Assembly (NCBI GenBank): GCA_000803105.1
Contig: JTDA01000014.1
Location: forward strand, 54,843 to 118,842
DNA from: Coprobacter secundus
Lineage (GTDB): Bacteria > Bacteroidota > Bacteroidia > Bacteroidales > Coprobacteraceae
Length of the DNA: 64,000 nucleotides
Direction: 5' to 3'
Shown piece after piece: positions 35,087 through 44,393 of the stretch. The translations under genes were made by a program, and so were the position numbers. Position 1 is the first letter of the stretch, and each line of letters opens with the position of its first letter. The notes under the pieces are model-generated. The model ran no database searches, was not told the origin of the DNA, and saw nothing but the letters and a program-made list of their open reading frames with translations.

Positions 35087-37252
35087 TTATTTTTCTTTTC
35101 GATTTAAATGTTTCCACATTTTTTTATTATTCCATTTTAACCGTCCTAGAAATGTTCGTAAATCTGGAAATCGTGTATAATGCCTTTGTACATCAATAGA
35201 GAGGGGATCTGTAAAAAAAGATAATAATTCACTCTCTTTACCAAATTGTTCAGGATAGAGAACAACTAAATTATTGCCTGCAAAGTAACGAGATAAGAAT
35301 CCTGGCAACTTGTCAAACTCTGGATTATGGGAGACAGATGTTCTTCGAGCACTAACAACAATAAATAAATCATCTTGTAATACTATTCCGGTAAGCATAA
35401 GAATGTCTTCCCAGTTTTCAAGAATTTCAAATTCATTTCTAATGCGATATCCACCTTGTTTCAATACGGCTTTTAGTTGTACAATAGTGTTGGGGTGAGC
35501 ATAGAAAATAGCTCGACATCCTATTTGTTTTGCCATATTGGCTATTCTATCTATCCATTTTACGAATCCTGTTTCAAATTCTGCTTTTTCGGGTACCACA
35601 ATGACAATTCTGGTGATTGTATTGATTGGTATAATGCATTTTGCGATAAATATCATTTTATTTGTCCCTTTTAGTAGGGATTCTGTTTTGTTCCCGAAAA
35701 AGCTATCTACAATATTTGCTTTATGATGTAATCCTATAACAAGTTCCGAAATATCTTTTTCTTTCATCGAGTGTAGTATACCACTAGCGATATTAATATC
35801 AAAACGATAAATAGGTTCGAGTCGGGTATCAGCTGAAGAAGCAACTTTTGCTGCCGTTCGTAATGCATTTTTTGCTTTAAAACCGGGACCATCACCTGCA
35901 TTTGTGTCATCGGTTACATGTATGGCATAGAGAGGGCTTTTCTTTTTGGGACTTTTTAGTAACAATGCTATGTTAATTAGGTTTTCTATAGAAGTGGGAT
36001 TGGCAATGGGGATCAGTATTCTTTCTTCTCCAGTATCTAAGTTGGTAGTTTGGTCTTCGGTCATTTGCCGGGTCACTATTTTTCTTGCGGCTTTTTCTGT
36101 TACAAATGAGCTAATAGTACAGGTGACCAATATCATAACGATAGTACCATTGAGGACGTTAGTATTGAAAATGCCTAAATCGTGTCCAATAAGAACAGCA
36201 GCCAATGTCGCTGCCGCTTGGGCATTACTTAGCCCAAATATCATATCTCGATCTACTTTAGGAAGTTTGAATGTCTTTTGCGTGAGCCATGCTGCTATCC
36301 ATTTGGACAAAGTTGCTACAATGGACATATTTAATGCAACAATAATTGCATCACTACTATTAAATACTACTTGAAGGTCGATAAGCATACCTACTCCGAT
36401 GAGGAAATAGGGTATAAAGAGTGCATTTCCAACAAATTCAATTCGGTTCATTAACGGAGAAACTGCTGGTATGAAACGGTTTAGAACTACACCTGCGAAA
36501 AATGCACCGATTATTGCTTCCAAGCCTGCGATTTCAGCAAGAAATGATGCTGCGAAAACTAAAGCTAAAACATAAATATACTGTGTAACATTATCACTGT
36601 ATTTTTTTAAAAACCAGCGGGTTATCCTTGGATATGCATATATGATAAATGCAGTATATACAGTTACGGATAGAGTAAGCCGTATCCAGAAAACATTATT
36701 GATATTACCTTGTGCCATTCCGGCGATTACGGCAAGGATAATAAGTGCTCCTAATACAGTTATGATAGTTCCTGCAATCGTCGTTGTTACAGAAGTTTCT
36801 CTGGCTACCCCATATCGGCTAACTATCGGGTATGCGACCAAGGTATGGGATGCATACATACTTGCCAATAAAATTGAAGTTGTCCAATTAAAGTGCAGAG
36901 TATAGTAACTAATAAAAGTTCCTATAATCATTGGAACTAAAAAGGTATATAATCCAAAGACAATACCTTGAGTTTTATTTTTTTTGAAGTCGTTAATGTC
37001 CATTTCGAGCCCTGCGAGAAACATGAGGTATAATAACCCTACATTTCCGAATAATTGAAAGCTACTATCTCGTTCAAGTAGCCCAAATCCATATGGCCCA
37101 ATGATGATTCCTGCAATAATGAGTCCAATAATATGGGGTATGCGCAGTCTGTTAAGTAGAAGTGGCGCGAACAAGATAATGGTCAGTACTATGAAGAATA
37201 TTAGCACAGGATTGGTAAATGGAAGTGCAGGTAGAGTACTGGCTATATCCAT
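35087..37252 (-). CDS. CPA2-type cation:proton antiporter with C-terminal universal-stress domain
   Basis: A 721-residue membrane protein. Residues 15 to about 390 form a Na+/H+ exchanger domain with about 12 membrane segments (LAGLEMDINDFKKN, then GLEAIIGAFFAGVVLNR and LSNAQAAATLAAVLIG). A cytosolic C-terminal region (about 405-700) resembles universal-stress-protein domains (ERILIPIANPTSIENLINIA; IVIVVPEKAEFETGF). It exchanges monovalent cations for protons; the ion is not evident. It is transcribed with the downstream LuxR-type gene. Confidence 0.9.
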   Translation of the reverse strand: MDIASTLPALPFTNPVLIFFIVLTIILFAPLLLNRLRIPHIIGLIIAGIIIGPYGFGLLERDSSFQLFGNVGLLYLMFLAGLEMDINDFKKNKTQGIVFGLYTFLVPMIIGTFISYYTLHFNWTTSILLASMYASHTLVAYPIVSRYGVARETSVTTTIAGTIITVLGALIILAVIAGMAQGNINNVFWIRLTLSVTVYTAFIIYAYPRITRWFLKKYSDNVTQYIYVLALVFAASFLAEIAGLEAIIGAFFAGVVLNRFIPAVSPLMNRIEFVGNALFIPYFLIGVGMLIDLQVVFNSSDAIIVALNMSIVATLSKWIAAWLTQKTFKLPKVDRDMIFGLSNAQAAATLAAVLIGHDLGIFNTNVLNGTIVMILVTCTISSFVTEKAARKIVTRQMTEDQTTNLDTGEERILIPIANPTSIENLINIALLLKSPKKKSPLYAIHVTDDTNAGDGPGFKAKNALRTAAKVASSADTRLEPIYRFDINIASGILHSMKEKDISELVIGLHHKANIVDSFFGNKTESLLKGTNKMIFIAKCIIPINTITRIVIVVPEKAEFETGFVKWIDRIANMAKQIGCRAIFYAHPNTIVQLKAVLKQGGYRIRNEFEILENWEDILMLTGIVLQDDLFIVVSARRTSVSHNPEFDKLPGFLSRYFAGNNLVVLYPEQFGKESELLSFFTDPLSIDVQRHYTRFPDLRTFLGRLKWNNKKMWKHLNRKEK

Positions 37253-37301
37253 GGTTAAAGTTATTTATATTTGCTGAATAGATTTTCTATTTTTTATATG
37301 A

Positions 37302-37309
37302 CAAAAATA
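37302..37309 (-). promoter_or_regulatory. Putative promoter -7 box for the antiporter operon
   Basis: The minus strand reads TATTTTTG, matching TANNTTTG, 49 bases before the antiporter start. No clear -33 element is seen. Confidence 0.45.
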
Positions 37310-37395
37310 GAAAAAAATGTTTAATGAAAAAAGAGTAAAATACTTACAATTTATAATATAATAAAGGCCTATATATAAATTTTTGATGTTATCTG

Positions 37396-37425
37396 TTTGG
37401 AATCTTGCAAAATGTTTTAATTTTG
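37396..37425 (+). promoter_or_regulatory. Promoter of asd
   Basis: TTTG (37396-37399), an 18-base spacer and TAATTTTG (37418-37425) match the consensus, giving a leader of about 80 bases. Confidence 0.75.
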
Positions 37426-37513
37426 CGAGAATAATGCAAATAATGTAATGAATTCGAGGCTTTGGGAACCTCAATAAACAAGAAAAATAATAAATATCTA
37501 AATTGAAGAGAAA

Positions 37514-38521
37514 ATGAGAGTAGCTATTGTAGGTGCAAGTGGAGCAGTAGGACAAGAGTTCCTTCGTGTGTTGGACGAGAGAAATTTTCCATTGGACGAG
37601 TTGCTGCTATTTGGTTCTAAACGTAGTGCTGGAACTTTGTATACATTTCGTAATAAAGAAATTATAGTAAAGGAACTCCAGCACAATGACGATTTTAAAG
37701 ACGTAGATATTGTCTTTACATCAGCCGGAGCTGGAACCTCTAAAGAGTTTGCCCAAACAATAACTAAATATGGCGCTGTAATGATAGATAATTCAAGTGC
37801 TTTTAGGATGGAGGATGATGTCCCTTTAGTCGTTCCCGAAGTAAATGGGCCTGATGCTAAGGTGCGTCCGCGTGGTATTATTGCAAATCCAAATTGTACA
37901 ACCATACAGATGGTTGTAGCTTTACAAGCAATAGAGAATCTTTCACATATAAAAACTGTACATGTGTCGACTTACCAGGCTGCTAGTGGTGCAGGCGCAG
38001 CTGCTATGGCGGAGCTTAAACATCAATATGAACAGCTGATTAACGGGGAAACTCCTACGATAGAGAAATTTGTATATCAACTGGCTTATAATGTTATACC
38101 TCAGGTAGATGTCTTTACAGACAACCTTTATACAAAAGAAGAAATGAAAATGTATAATGAGACACGTAAAATTATGCATTCAGATGTAAAAGTCAGTGCA
38201 ATGTGTGTGCGGGTTCCAGTAATGAGGGCTCATTCAGAATCTATTTGGATTGAGACAGAACGCCCAGTGTCTGTGCAGGAAGCAAAAGAAGCTTTTGCAA
38301 AGGCCGATGGTGTTATATTAATGGATGAACCTGAAAATAAGCGATACCCAATGCCATTAGATATTGCAGGGAAAGATGGTGTATATGTAGGACGTGTGCG
38401 TTCTGATATATCAAATCCTAAAGGGCTGACTTTTTGGGCAGTGAGCGATCAAATTAAAAAAGGTGCAGCTTTAAATGCTGTGCAAATAGCTGAATACTTA
38501 ATAAAAGAAAACGCGTTGTAA
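37514..38521 (+). CDS. asd: Aspartate-semialdehyde dehydrogenase
   Basis: A 335-residue NADP-dependent enzyme that reduces aspartyl phosphate to aspartate semialdehyde, a branch point for lysine/diaminopimelate, threonine and methionine. The N-terminal dinucleotide motif VAIVGASGAVGQEFLRVL is present. The catalytic Cys128 is in NPNCTTIQ. TYQAASGAG and RVPVMRAHSE follow. Normal length, own promoter and own terminator. Confidence 0.97.
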   Translation: MRVAIVGASGAVGQEFLRVLDERNFPLDELLLFGSKRSAGTLYTFRNKEIIVKELQHNDDFKDVDIVFTSAGAGTSKEFAQTITKYGAVMIDNSSAFRMEDDVPLVVPEVNGPDAKVRPRGIIANPNCTTIQMVVALQAIENLSHIKTVHVSTYQAASGAGAAAMAELKHQYEQLINGETPTIEKFVYQLAYNVIPQVDVFTDNLYTKEEMKMYNETRKIMHSDVKVSAMCVRVPVMRAHSESIWIETERPVSVQEAKEAFAKADGVILMDEPENKRYPMPLDIAGKDGVYVGRVRSDISNPKGLTFWAVSDQIKKGAALNAVQIAEYLIKENAL

Positions 38522-38539
38522 ATTTTATAGTCAGGCAAG

Positions 38540-38585
38540 AAACGGGGAGAAAACTGAGAGAATGTTTGCTCCCCGTTTTTCTTTT
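38540..38585 (+). terminator. Intrinsic terminator of asd
   Basis: Stem AAACGGGGAG (38540-38549) and CTCCCCGTTT (38569-38578) followed by a T-rich run. The right half overlaps the -33 element of the next promoter. Confidence 0.85.
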
Positions 38586-38594
38586 TTACCTTTG
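38565..38594 (+). promoter_or_regulatory. Promoter of the LD-carboxypeptidase gene
   Basis: TTTG (38565-38568), an 18-base spacer and TACCTTTG (38587-38594) match the consensus. The -33 element lies inside the asd terminator loop. It lies upstream of ATG 38619, so the open frame from 38562 is not used. Confidence 0.75.
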
Positions 38595-38618
38595 TGTAGA
38601 TTGTATAAAAAAGAGAAA

Positions 38619-39518
38619 ATGCAAATACCTGAATTTTTAAAAACAGGCGATAAGGTAATGGTTATTTCTCCGTCTGGAAAGATAGAAGAAGAAATAGTAA
38701 AAAAAGGAATGGATGTTTTATCTGATTGGGGGTTGGATCCGATACCGGGTATGGCGTGCCTCAGTAGGTGTGGACGTTTTGCTGGTGATGATAATGTTCG
38801 TTTTTCTGATTTGAAAAGTGCGTTATTTTCTGAGAATATAAAAGCTATATTTTGTAGTCGAGGAGGATATGGAGCAGTTCGTTTGTTAGATAAAATTTCA
38901 GATAAAATGATTTTCTCTTTACCAAAATGGCTTATTGGATATAGTGATATTACACTTCTACATGCAGCTTTTAGAAAGGCAGGGATTATATCTTTGCATG
39001 CACCGATGATGAAACATTTGGCCGAAGAAAAAGACGATGTCTCTTCAAATATGTTACGTGATATACTTTTTGGAAACTTTGTTAGTTATACAGTAGGGAA
39101 ACATGTGCTAAATCGTCAAGGAAATGCTTGTGGAACCCTTTTTGGAGGAAATCTTTCGGTTTTATTAGGTTTACGGGGCACCCCTTATGATCAAATAAAA
39201 AAAGGAGATATTCTTTTTGTTGAGGATATAGGAGAGCGCCCATATCATTTAGAAAGAATGTTTTATAATCTAAAGTTAGGAGGAGTATTAGAATCTCTTT
39301 CTGGGCTAATAGTAGGACAATTTACAGGCTATGAAGAAGATCTCTCGATAGGAATGACCGTATATGAAATGATAAGTGGTATGATCAAAGAATATGATTA
39401 TCCGGTATGTTTTAATTTTCCGGTAGGGCATGTAAAAAATAATTGGCCTATGTTGGAAGGTATGAGAATGAATCTGATAGTAACAGAAAGAGATGTTGTA
39501 TTAAAGCCTGGTAAATAA
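38619..39518 (+). CDS. S66 family LD-carboxypeptidase
   Basis: A 299-residue cytosolic peptidase that removes D-Ala from murein tetrapeptides during peptidoglycan recycling. S66 motifs are visible: SRGGYGAVRLLD, the nucleophile serine in IGYSDITLLHA, the glutamate in FVEDIGERPY, and the histidine in FPVGHVKNNWP. The start was chosen on homology (MQIPEFLKTGDKVMV) and promoter position. Monocistronic, or read on into the next gene. Confidence 0.92.
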   Translation: MQIPEFLKTGDKVMVISPSGKIEEEIVKKGMDVLSDWGLDPIPGMACLSRCGRFAGDDNVRFSDLKSALFSENIKAIFCSRGGYGAVRLLDKISDKMIFSLPKWLIGYSDITLLHAAFRKAGIISLHAPMMKHLAEEKDDVSSNMLRDILFGNFVSYTVGKHVLNRQGNACGTLFGGNLSVLLGLRGTPYDQIKKGDILFVEDIGERPYHLERMFYNLKLGGVLESLSGLIVGQFTGYEEDLSIGMTVYEMISGMIKEYDYPVCFNFPVGHVKNNWPMLEGMRMNLIVTERDVVLKPGK

Positions 39519-39569
39519 TGATTCTTAGCATTTAATTTTTATATTTACGACATAGATTTATAATGAGTT

Positions 39570-40568
39570 ATGGATATATTGAAAACAGCTTTATTGGGAG
39601 GGACAGTATTCACATTTATAAGTTGTGGTGCGCAGTCTCATAAGCAAAATATGAATGCCGAGTCAGAAGAGTTAACAAGAATTGAAATGAGTGTCCCTGT
39701 TTTTGAAGAGGATAGTGCATATAAATATATGCAGCAACAAGTTGATTTTGGTTTTCGAATACCGAATACTACGGCCCATAGGGCTACAGCAGAGTTTCTT
39801 GCTTCGGAGTTGGGACGTCATGGGGCAGATGTTTTTATACAAGAAGCGAGAGTTACAGCTTATAATGGGACAATTTTAAATGCTAAAAATATAATAGGAT
39901 CATATTCTCCTGAGAAAAAAGATAGAGTATTATTATTTGCACATTGGGATTCACGTCCTTATGCTGATAATGATCCGGATAAAGCGAATCATCAAAAGCC
40001 TATTATGGGAGCAAATGATGGGGCAAGTGGGGTCGGTGTGCTTCTTGAAATTGCACGATTGGTGGGAGAGCGATTACCCAATATTGGCATAGATATTATA
40101 TTTTTTGATGCGGAAGATTATGGCCAACCTTATTTTTATGAAGGGCCAGAAAATGAGGATAGTTGGGCATTAGGAACTCAATATTGGGCTGCTCGTCCTC
40201 ATAGGCCTGGGTATCGAGCACGTTATGGAATTTTGCTAGATATGGTTGGTGGGAAAGATGCTATTTTTGCTCGTGAAGGTTTTTCTCAACGCTATGCTAG
40301 CGGAGTCAACGATAAAGTTTGGTCTGCTGCTCAACGCTTAGGATATGGAAAATATTTTGTGAATACAGAGGGCGGATATATAACGGATGATCATGTATAT
40401 GTCAATAGAATGGGCATTCCCAGTATAGATATTATCCAATATGACCCGAATACAGAAACCGGATTTTGTAAGCAATGGCATACATTAGATGACACTATGG
40501 ATTTTATAGATAAAGAGACCTTAAAGGCTGTAGGACAGACGGTTTTGGAAATAATATATAATGAATAG
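39570..40568 (+). CDS. M28-family glutaminyl cyclase (glutaminyl-peptide cyclotransferase-like)
   Basis: A 332-residue predicted lipoprotein (lipobox Cys19, TFISC) with an M28 alpha/beta fold. Metal ligands by analogy with glutaminyl cyclases are Asp150 (GANDGASG), Asp183 next to catalytic Glu182 (FDAEDYG), and His304 in the diagnostic WHTLDD. LLFAHWDSRP precedes them. A single-zinc arrangement and WHTLDD favour cyclase over aminopeptidase. It would turn N-terminal Gln into pyroglutamate on exported proteins. Confidence 0.82.
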   Translation: MDILKTALLGGTVFTFISCGAQSHKQNMNAESEELTRIEMSVPVFEEDSAYKYMQQQVDFGFRIPNTTAHRATAEFLASELGRHGADVFIQEARVTAYNGTILNAKNIIGSYSPEKKDRVLLFAHWDSRPYADNDPDKANHQKPIMGANDGASGVGVLLEIARLVGERLPNIGIDIIFFDAEDYGQPYFYEGPENEDSWALGTQYWAARPHRPGYRARYGILLDMVGGKDAIFAREGFSQRYASGVNDKVWSAAQRLGYGKYFVNTEGGYITDDHVYVNRMGIPSIDIIQYDPNTETGFCKQWHTLDDTMDFIDKETLKAVGQTVLEIIYNE

Positions 40569-40599
40569 ATAATTTTATAAAGAGATTTGGATTTGTCTT

Positions 40600-40634
40600 T
40601 TTGTTGTATATGTCTTTAAAAAAGTGTAATATTG
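40600..40634 (+). promoter_or_regulatory. Possible promoter of sufE
   Basis: TTTG (40600-40603), a 23-base spacer and TAATATTG (40627-40634, one mismatch to TANNTTTG) precede the sufE ATG by 21 bases. Confidence 0.4.
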
Positions 40635-40655
40635 TGCTGTAAAATGCAATAAGTT

Positions 40656-41078
40656 ATGACAATAAATGAAAAACAAGACGAAATAATTGAAGAATTTTCG
40701 GCTTTTGATGATTGGATGGACAAATATGCCTTATTAATTGACTTGGGAAATTCATTAGAACCACTGGAAGAAAAATATAAGACTCCTGAGAATTTGATTG
40801 AAGGTTGCCAGAGTCGAGTTTGGTTACAAGCTGATTATGAAAATGGTAAAATTGTATTTAAAGCAGAAAGCGATGCTGTCATTGTAAAAGGTATAGTCTC
40901 TTTACTGATTAGTGTTTTGTCAAATCATACTCCAGACGAAATATTAGATGCAAATCTATACTTCATAGATAAAATAGGACTGAAAGAGCATCTATCACCA
41001 ACTCGTTCTAATGGATTAGTTTCAATGGTAAAACAGATGCATCTCTATGCTCTCGCATTTAAAATGAAAAACAATTAA
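40656..41078 (+). CDS. sufE: SufE-like cysteine desulfurase sulfur acceptor
   Basis: A 140-residue protein that takes sulfur from SufS persulfide and passes it to the SufBCD iron-sulfur scaffold. The acceptor Cys51 is in IEGCQSRVWLQA, the family hallmark. The length is normal. No other suf genes are nearby. Confidence 0.93.
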   Translation: MTINEKQDEIIEEFSAFDDWMDKYALLIDLGNSLEPLEEKYKTPENLIEGCQSRVWLQADYENGKIVFKAESDAVIVKGIVSLLISVLSNHTPDEILDANLYFIDKIGLKEHLSPTRSNGLVSMVKQMHLYALAFKMKNN

Positions 41079-41103
41079 AAAATTATAATCTAAATCTTAC
41101 ATT

Positions 41104-42621
41104 ATGTTTAAAAATCAACCTAAAGGACTGATAGCGGCGGCTTTTGCCAATATGGGTGAACGCTTCGGTTTCTATACTATGATGGCTATTTTGGTATTAT
41201 TTCTTCAAGCTAAATTTGGCTTGAGCGGGAAAGATGCCGGTCTGATTTATTCCGTATTTTATTTTTCAATTTATATTCTTGCTTTTGTAGGAGGAATAAT
41301 AGCTGATAAAACACGTAATTATAAAGGTACTATATTAATGGGCATTATTGTGATGGCCTTAGGATATCTGATGGTTGCTATTCCATCTCCGACTCCAGTG
41401 TCGAATAAAATCCTTTTCTTGACAATTACTTGTGCAGGCTTGTTTGTAATCGCTTTTGGGAATGGGTTGTTTAAGGGAAATTTGCAAGCATTAGTAGGGC
41501 AAATGTATGATAATGAAAAATATGGAAAAATGAGAGATTCTGGTTTTTCATTATTTTATATGTTTATTAATATAGGAGCAATTTTTGCGCCTATGGCGGC
41601 AGTGGGTGTACGAAATTGGTGGTTGGTTCGGAGTGGATTTCAGTATAATGCAGATCTTCCGGCTCTTTGTCATGGTTACCTTGAAAATAGTCTTACACCC
41701 GAAGCTGCTGAAACTTTTTTGCGATTAGCGCAAGAAGTTTCGGGTAAGCCAATTACAGACCTTTCTGGATTTGCAGTAAATTATTTAAATGTATTTACTA
41801 CAGGCTTTCATTATGCTTTTGTTGTTGCTATATTTGCTATGATAATATCATTAGTAATTTATTTGATTAATAAAAAGGTTTTTCCGGATCCAAAAGAAAA
41901 AACTAAAGAGATATCAACTGAAGGAAAGATATCGGTTGAGATGGATATTAAAGAAGTTCGCCAGCGTATATATGCATTAATTGCCGTATTTTGTGTTGTT
42001 ATTTTCTTTTGGTTTTCTTTCCATCAAAATGGCTTGACCTTAACTTATTTTGCAAAGGAATATACGCAATTGAATTTATTTGGCATGAGTATTTCTGCTG
42101 AGTTATTTCAATCGCTGAATCCTTTCTTTGTTGTATTTTTGACACCATTGGTCATGGCGGTTTTCGGATGGCAGCGTTCACGTGGAAAGGAGCCTTCTAC
42201 TCCTAAAAAAATAGCAATTGGTATGGGAATTGCTGCATTAGCATATATTGTTATGGCAATAGGATCTTATACGGCACATTTGCCCTTGCATAGTGAAATT
42301 ATAGCGGCAGGGACTTCTCCGGTGAAAGTAACTCCATTGTTATTAATGGTTACATATTTTATTCTTACAGTGGCAGAATTATATATTTCTCCGTTAGGAA
42401 TATCCTTTGTAACAAAAGTTGCTCCTCCACAATATCAGGGAGTTATGCAAGGTGGTTGGTTAGGTGCAACAGCAATAGGAAACCAATTGTTATTTATAGG
42501 GGCGGTCTTATATGAGTCTATATCTATATGGTTGACGTGGATAGTCTTTGTTGCTGTCTGTTTGTTGTCAATGTGTACGATGTTGTTTATGTTGAAGTGG
42601 CTAGAGCGAATTGCAAAATAA
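41104..42621 (+). CDS. POT family proton-dependent peptide transporter
   Basis: A 505-residue MFS-type membrane protein with about 12-14 helices. The PTR2 family motif region FANMGERFGFYTMMAIL is near the N-terminus, and GNGLFKGNLQALVGQMY and FSLFYMFINIGAIFAP follow. It imports di- and tripeptides with protons. It lies 25 bases after sufE; a strong terminator follows. Confidence 0.92.
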   Translation: MFKNQPKGLIAAAFANMGERFGFYTMMAILVLFLQAKFGLSGKDAGLIYSVFYFSIYILAFVGGIIADKTRNYKGTILMGIIVMALGYLMVAIPSPTPVSNKILFLTITCAGLFVIAFGNGLFKGNLQALVGQMYDNEKYGKMRDSGFSLFYMFINIGAIFAPMAAVGVRNWWLVRSGFQYNADLPALCHGYLENSLTPEAAETFLRLAQEVSGKPITDLSGFAVNYLNVFTTGFHYAFVVAIFAMIISLVIYLINKKVFPDPKEKTKEISTEGKISVEMDIKEVRQRIYALIAVFCVVIFFWFSFHQNGLTLTYFAKEYTQLNLFGMSISAELFQSLNPFFVVFLTPLVMAVFGWQRSRGKEPSTPKKIAIGMGIAALAYIVMAIGSYTAHLPLHSEIIAAGTSPVKVTPLLLMVTYFILTVAELYISPLGISFVTKVAPPQYQGVMQGGWLGATAIGNQLLFIGAVLYESISIWLTWIVFVAVCLLSMCTMLFMLKWLERIAK

Positions 42622-42667
42622 TAGAAAATAATATTTGAAAATAACTTTATATGGAAGTTATTGACTT

Positions 42668-42706
42668 AAACACTACCTCATAATTGTATCGATTGAGGTA
42701 GTGTTT
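42668..42706 (+). terminator. Terminator of the peptide transporter gene
   Basis: A 13-bp perfect stem AAACACTACCTCA / TGAGGTAGTGTTT around a 13-base loop, 46 bases past the stop. Confidence 0.8.
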
Positions 42707-42726
42707 AGGCAGAAATAAGAGGTTTG

Positions 42727-43776
42727 ATGCAAAATTGGATAGGGGAGAAAACATTACATATATTAGGCGGAAAGAATAATTTTGATATTATTCGATATTA
42801 TCTTTCTTTTGCTGTATTTTTTGCTCATTTTGGAATTCTAACAAATACGAACTATTTTTTGCCAACTTCGAGTGTAGATGCTGTTCATGGCTTTTTTGTA
42901 CTAAGTGGGTTTTTAGTATTTTTGAGTTATATCCGTAATCCGCAGGTAGGACATTATGCAAATAGACGGATTAGAAGAATTTTGCCGCCCTATTTTTTTA
43001 TAATTACATGTTGTTTTTTCTTAGGAGGAATAATTTCCAGTTTATCCTTTGGGGAGTATATTACTTCAACTCAGACATGGAAATATTTAATTGCAAATTA
43101 TACTTTTCTTAATTTTTTAGAGCCAGCTTTGCCCGGAGTTTTTTCCAATAATGTGGTACCAGTTATAAATGGTTCTTTATGGACTTTGAAAGTTGAAGTT
43201 TTGCTTTATGCCAGTGTCCCAATCGTGTATTTTTTGATGGAGAGGTATGGCAAGTTGTCAGTCTTTCTATTTATTTTTATTTTTTCTGTTATTTATAATG
43301 AATTTTTTCTTTTCATGTATTCAAATACTCAAAAAGAAATTTTCCTTATTCTTAAGCGTCAAGTAGGAGGACAGCTTGTGTATTTTTATTCAGGTACTTT
43401 TTTATTGTTATATTTTAATTTTTTTCAAAAACGAGCTCTTTATTTTATTATATTGGCGATGTTAGTTCTTTGGTTTAGAGATGATAATATAGTGTGTAAG
43501 TATATGGAACCCTTGGCTTTTGCTGTTGTATTAATAGGGTTTGCTTATAATCTACAATGGTTTACATTTTTACGTAGGTATGACAATATTGCTTATGGAA
43601 TATACCTTTTCCATTTTCCAGTTATACAATTTGTTGTTTGGTTAGGTATTGATAAGATAAATATTCATCTAGCATTAATATCATCAATTCTATGTACGAT
43701 TTTAATTTCGCTAGTATCTTGGTTTTTATTAGAAAAACCAGTATTACAGAAACGCCTGCCCTCTTTTAAATTCTAA
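42727..43776 (+). CDS. Acyltransferase family 3 membrane protein
   Basis: A 349-residue polytopic membrane protein of the OafA/YrhL-type acyltransferase-3 family. The N-terminal AVFFAHFGILTN has the catalytic His, HGFFVLSGFLVFLSYIRN and RRIRRILPPYF are characteristic, and about ten membrane helices are seen. Such enzymes acetylate cell-surface sugars. Target unknown; no glycan genes flank it. A TTG at 42724 is possible but ATG 42727 is preferred. It converges with rnhB with a 15-base gap and no visible terminator. Confidence 0.9.
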   Translation: MQNWIGEKTLHILGGKNNFDIIRYYLSFAVFFAHFGILTNTNYFLPTSSVDAVHGFFVLSGFLVFLSYIRNPQVGHYANRRIRRILPPYFFIITCCFFLGGIISSLSFGEYITSTQTWKYLIANYTFLNFLEPALPGVFSNNVVPVINGSLWTLKVEVLLYASVPIVYFLMERYGKLSVFLFIFIFSVIYNEFFLFMYSNTQKEIFLILKRQVGGQLVYFYSGTFLLLYFNFFQKRALYFIILAMLVLWFRDDNIVCKYMEPLAFAVVLIGFAYNLQWFTFLRRYDNIAYGIYLFHFPVIQFVVWLGIDKINIHLALISSILCTILISLVSWFLLEKPVLQKRLPSFKF

Positions 43777-43791
43777 TTTATTATAAAAAGT

Positions 43792-44388
43792 TCAGAAAAG
43801 ACTTTGTTGGCGTTCCAATAATTGAAATGTCATGCGGTGATATGGAGTAGTACCATACTCTTTGATGGCATTGCGATGAGCTTTGGTTGGATATCCTTTA
43901 TTTTTGTTCCATCCATATTGAGGATATGTTTGATGTAGTTGCAGCATGTAATCATCCCGATATGTTTTGGCAAGAACTGAAGCGGCTGCAATGGAAAGGT
44001 ATTTTCCGTCACCTTTTATAATGCAAGAATGTCCAATTTTGGGGTATGGTTTAAACCTATTACCATCTATAAGAAGGTGTTCAGGGGTGACTTTCAATTG
44101 TTCTATTGCTCTATGCATGGCTAGAAAGGAGGCATTTAGAATGTTTATTTTATCTATTTCTTCAGGAGAGACGATTCCTATAGCCCAGGAGATTGCTTCC
44201 TTTTCAATGATAGAGCGTAATGCATATCGTTGTTTTTCTGAAAGTTTTTTAGAATCATTCAACGCTTCACATCTGAAATTTGTAGGGAGGATTACTGCTG
44301 CAGCGTATACAGCTCCAGCCAGGCATCCTCTGCCAGCCTCGTCGCAGCCAGCTTCTATTCTGTTTGGATCGATATAAGGTAATAACAT
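43792..44388 (-). CDS. rnhB: Ribonuclease HII
   Basis: A 198-residue nuclease that cuts RNA in RNA-DNA hybrids and removes misincorporated ribonucleotides. The catalytic region AGCDEAGRGCLAGAVYAAAV has the DEAGRG motif. LLIDGN and SIAAASVLAKTYRD carry further active-site acids. It starts 5 bases after the HpaII-like gene and is probably co-transcribed with it. Confidence 0.96.
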   Translation of the reverse strand: MLLPYIDPNRIEAGCDEAGRGCLAGAVYAAAVILPTNFRCEALNDSKKLSEKQRYALRSIIEKEAISWAIGIVSPEEIDKINILNASFLAMHRAIEQLKVTPEHLLIDGNRFKPYPKIGHSCIIKGDGKYLSIAAASVLAKTYRDDYMLQLHQTYPQYGWNKNKGYPTKAHRNAIKEYGTTPYHRMTFQLLERQQSLF

Positions 44389-44393
44389 GATGA

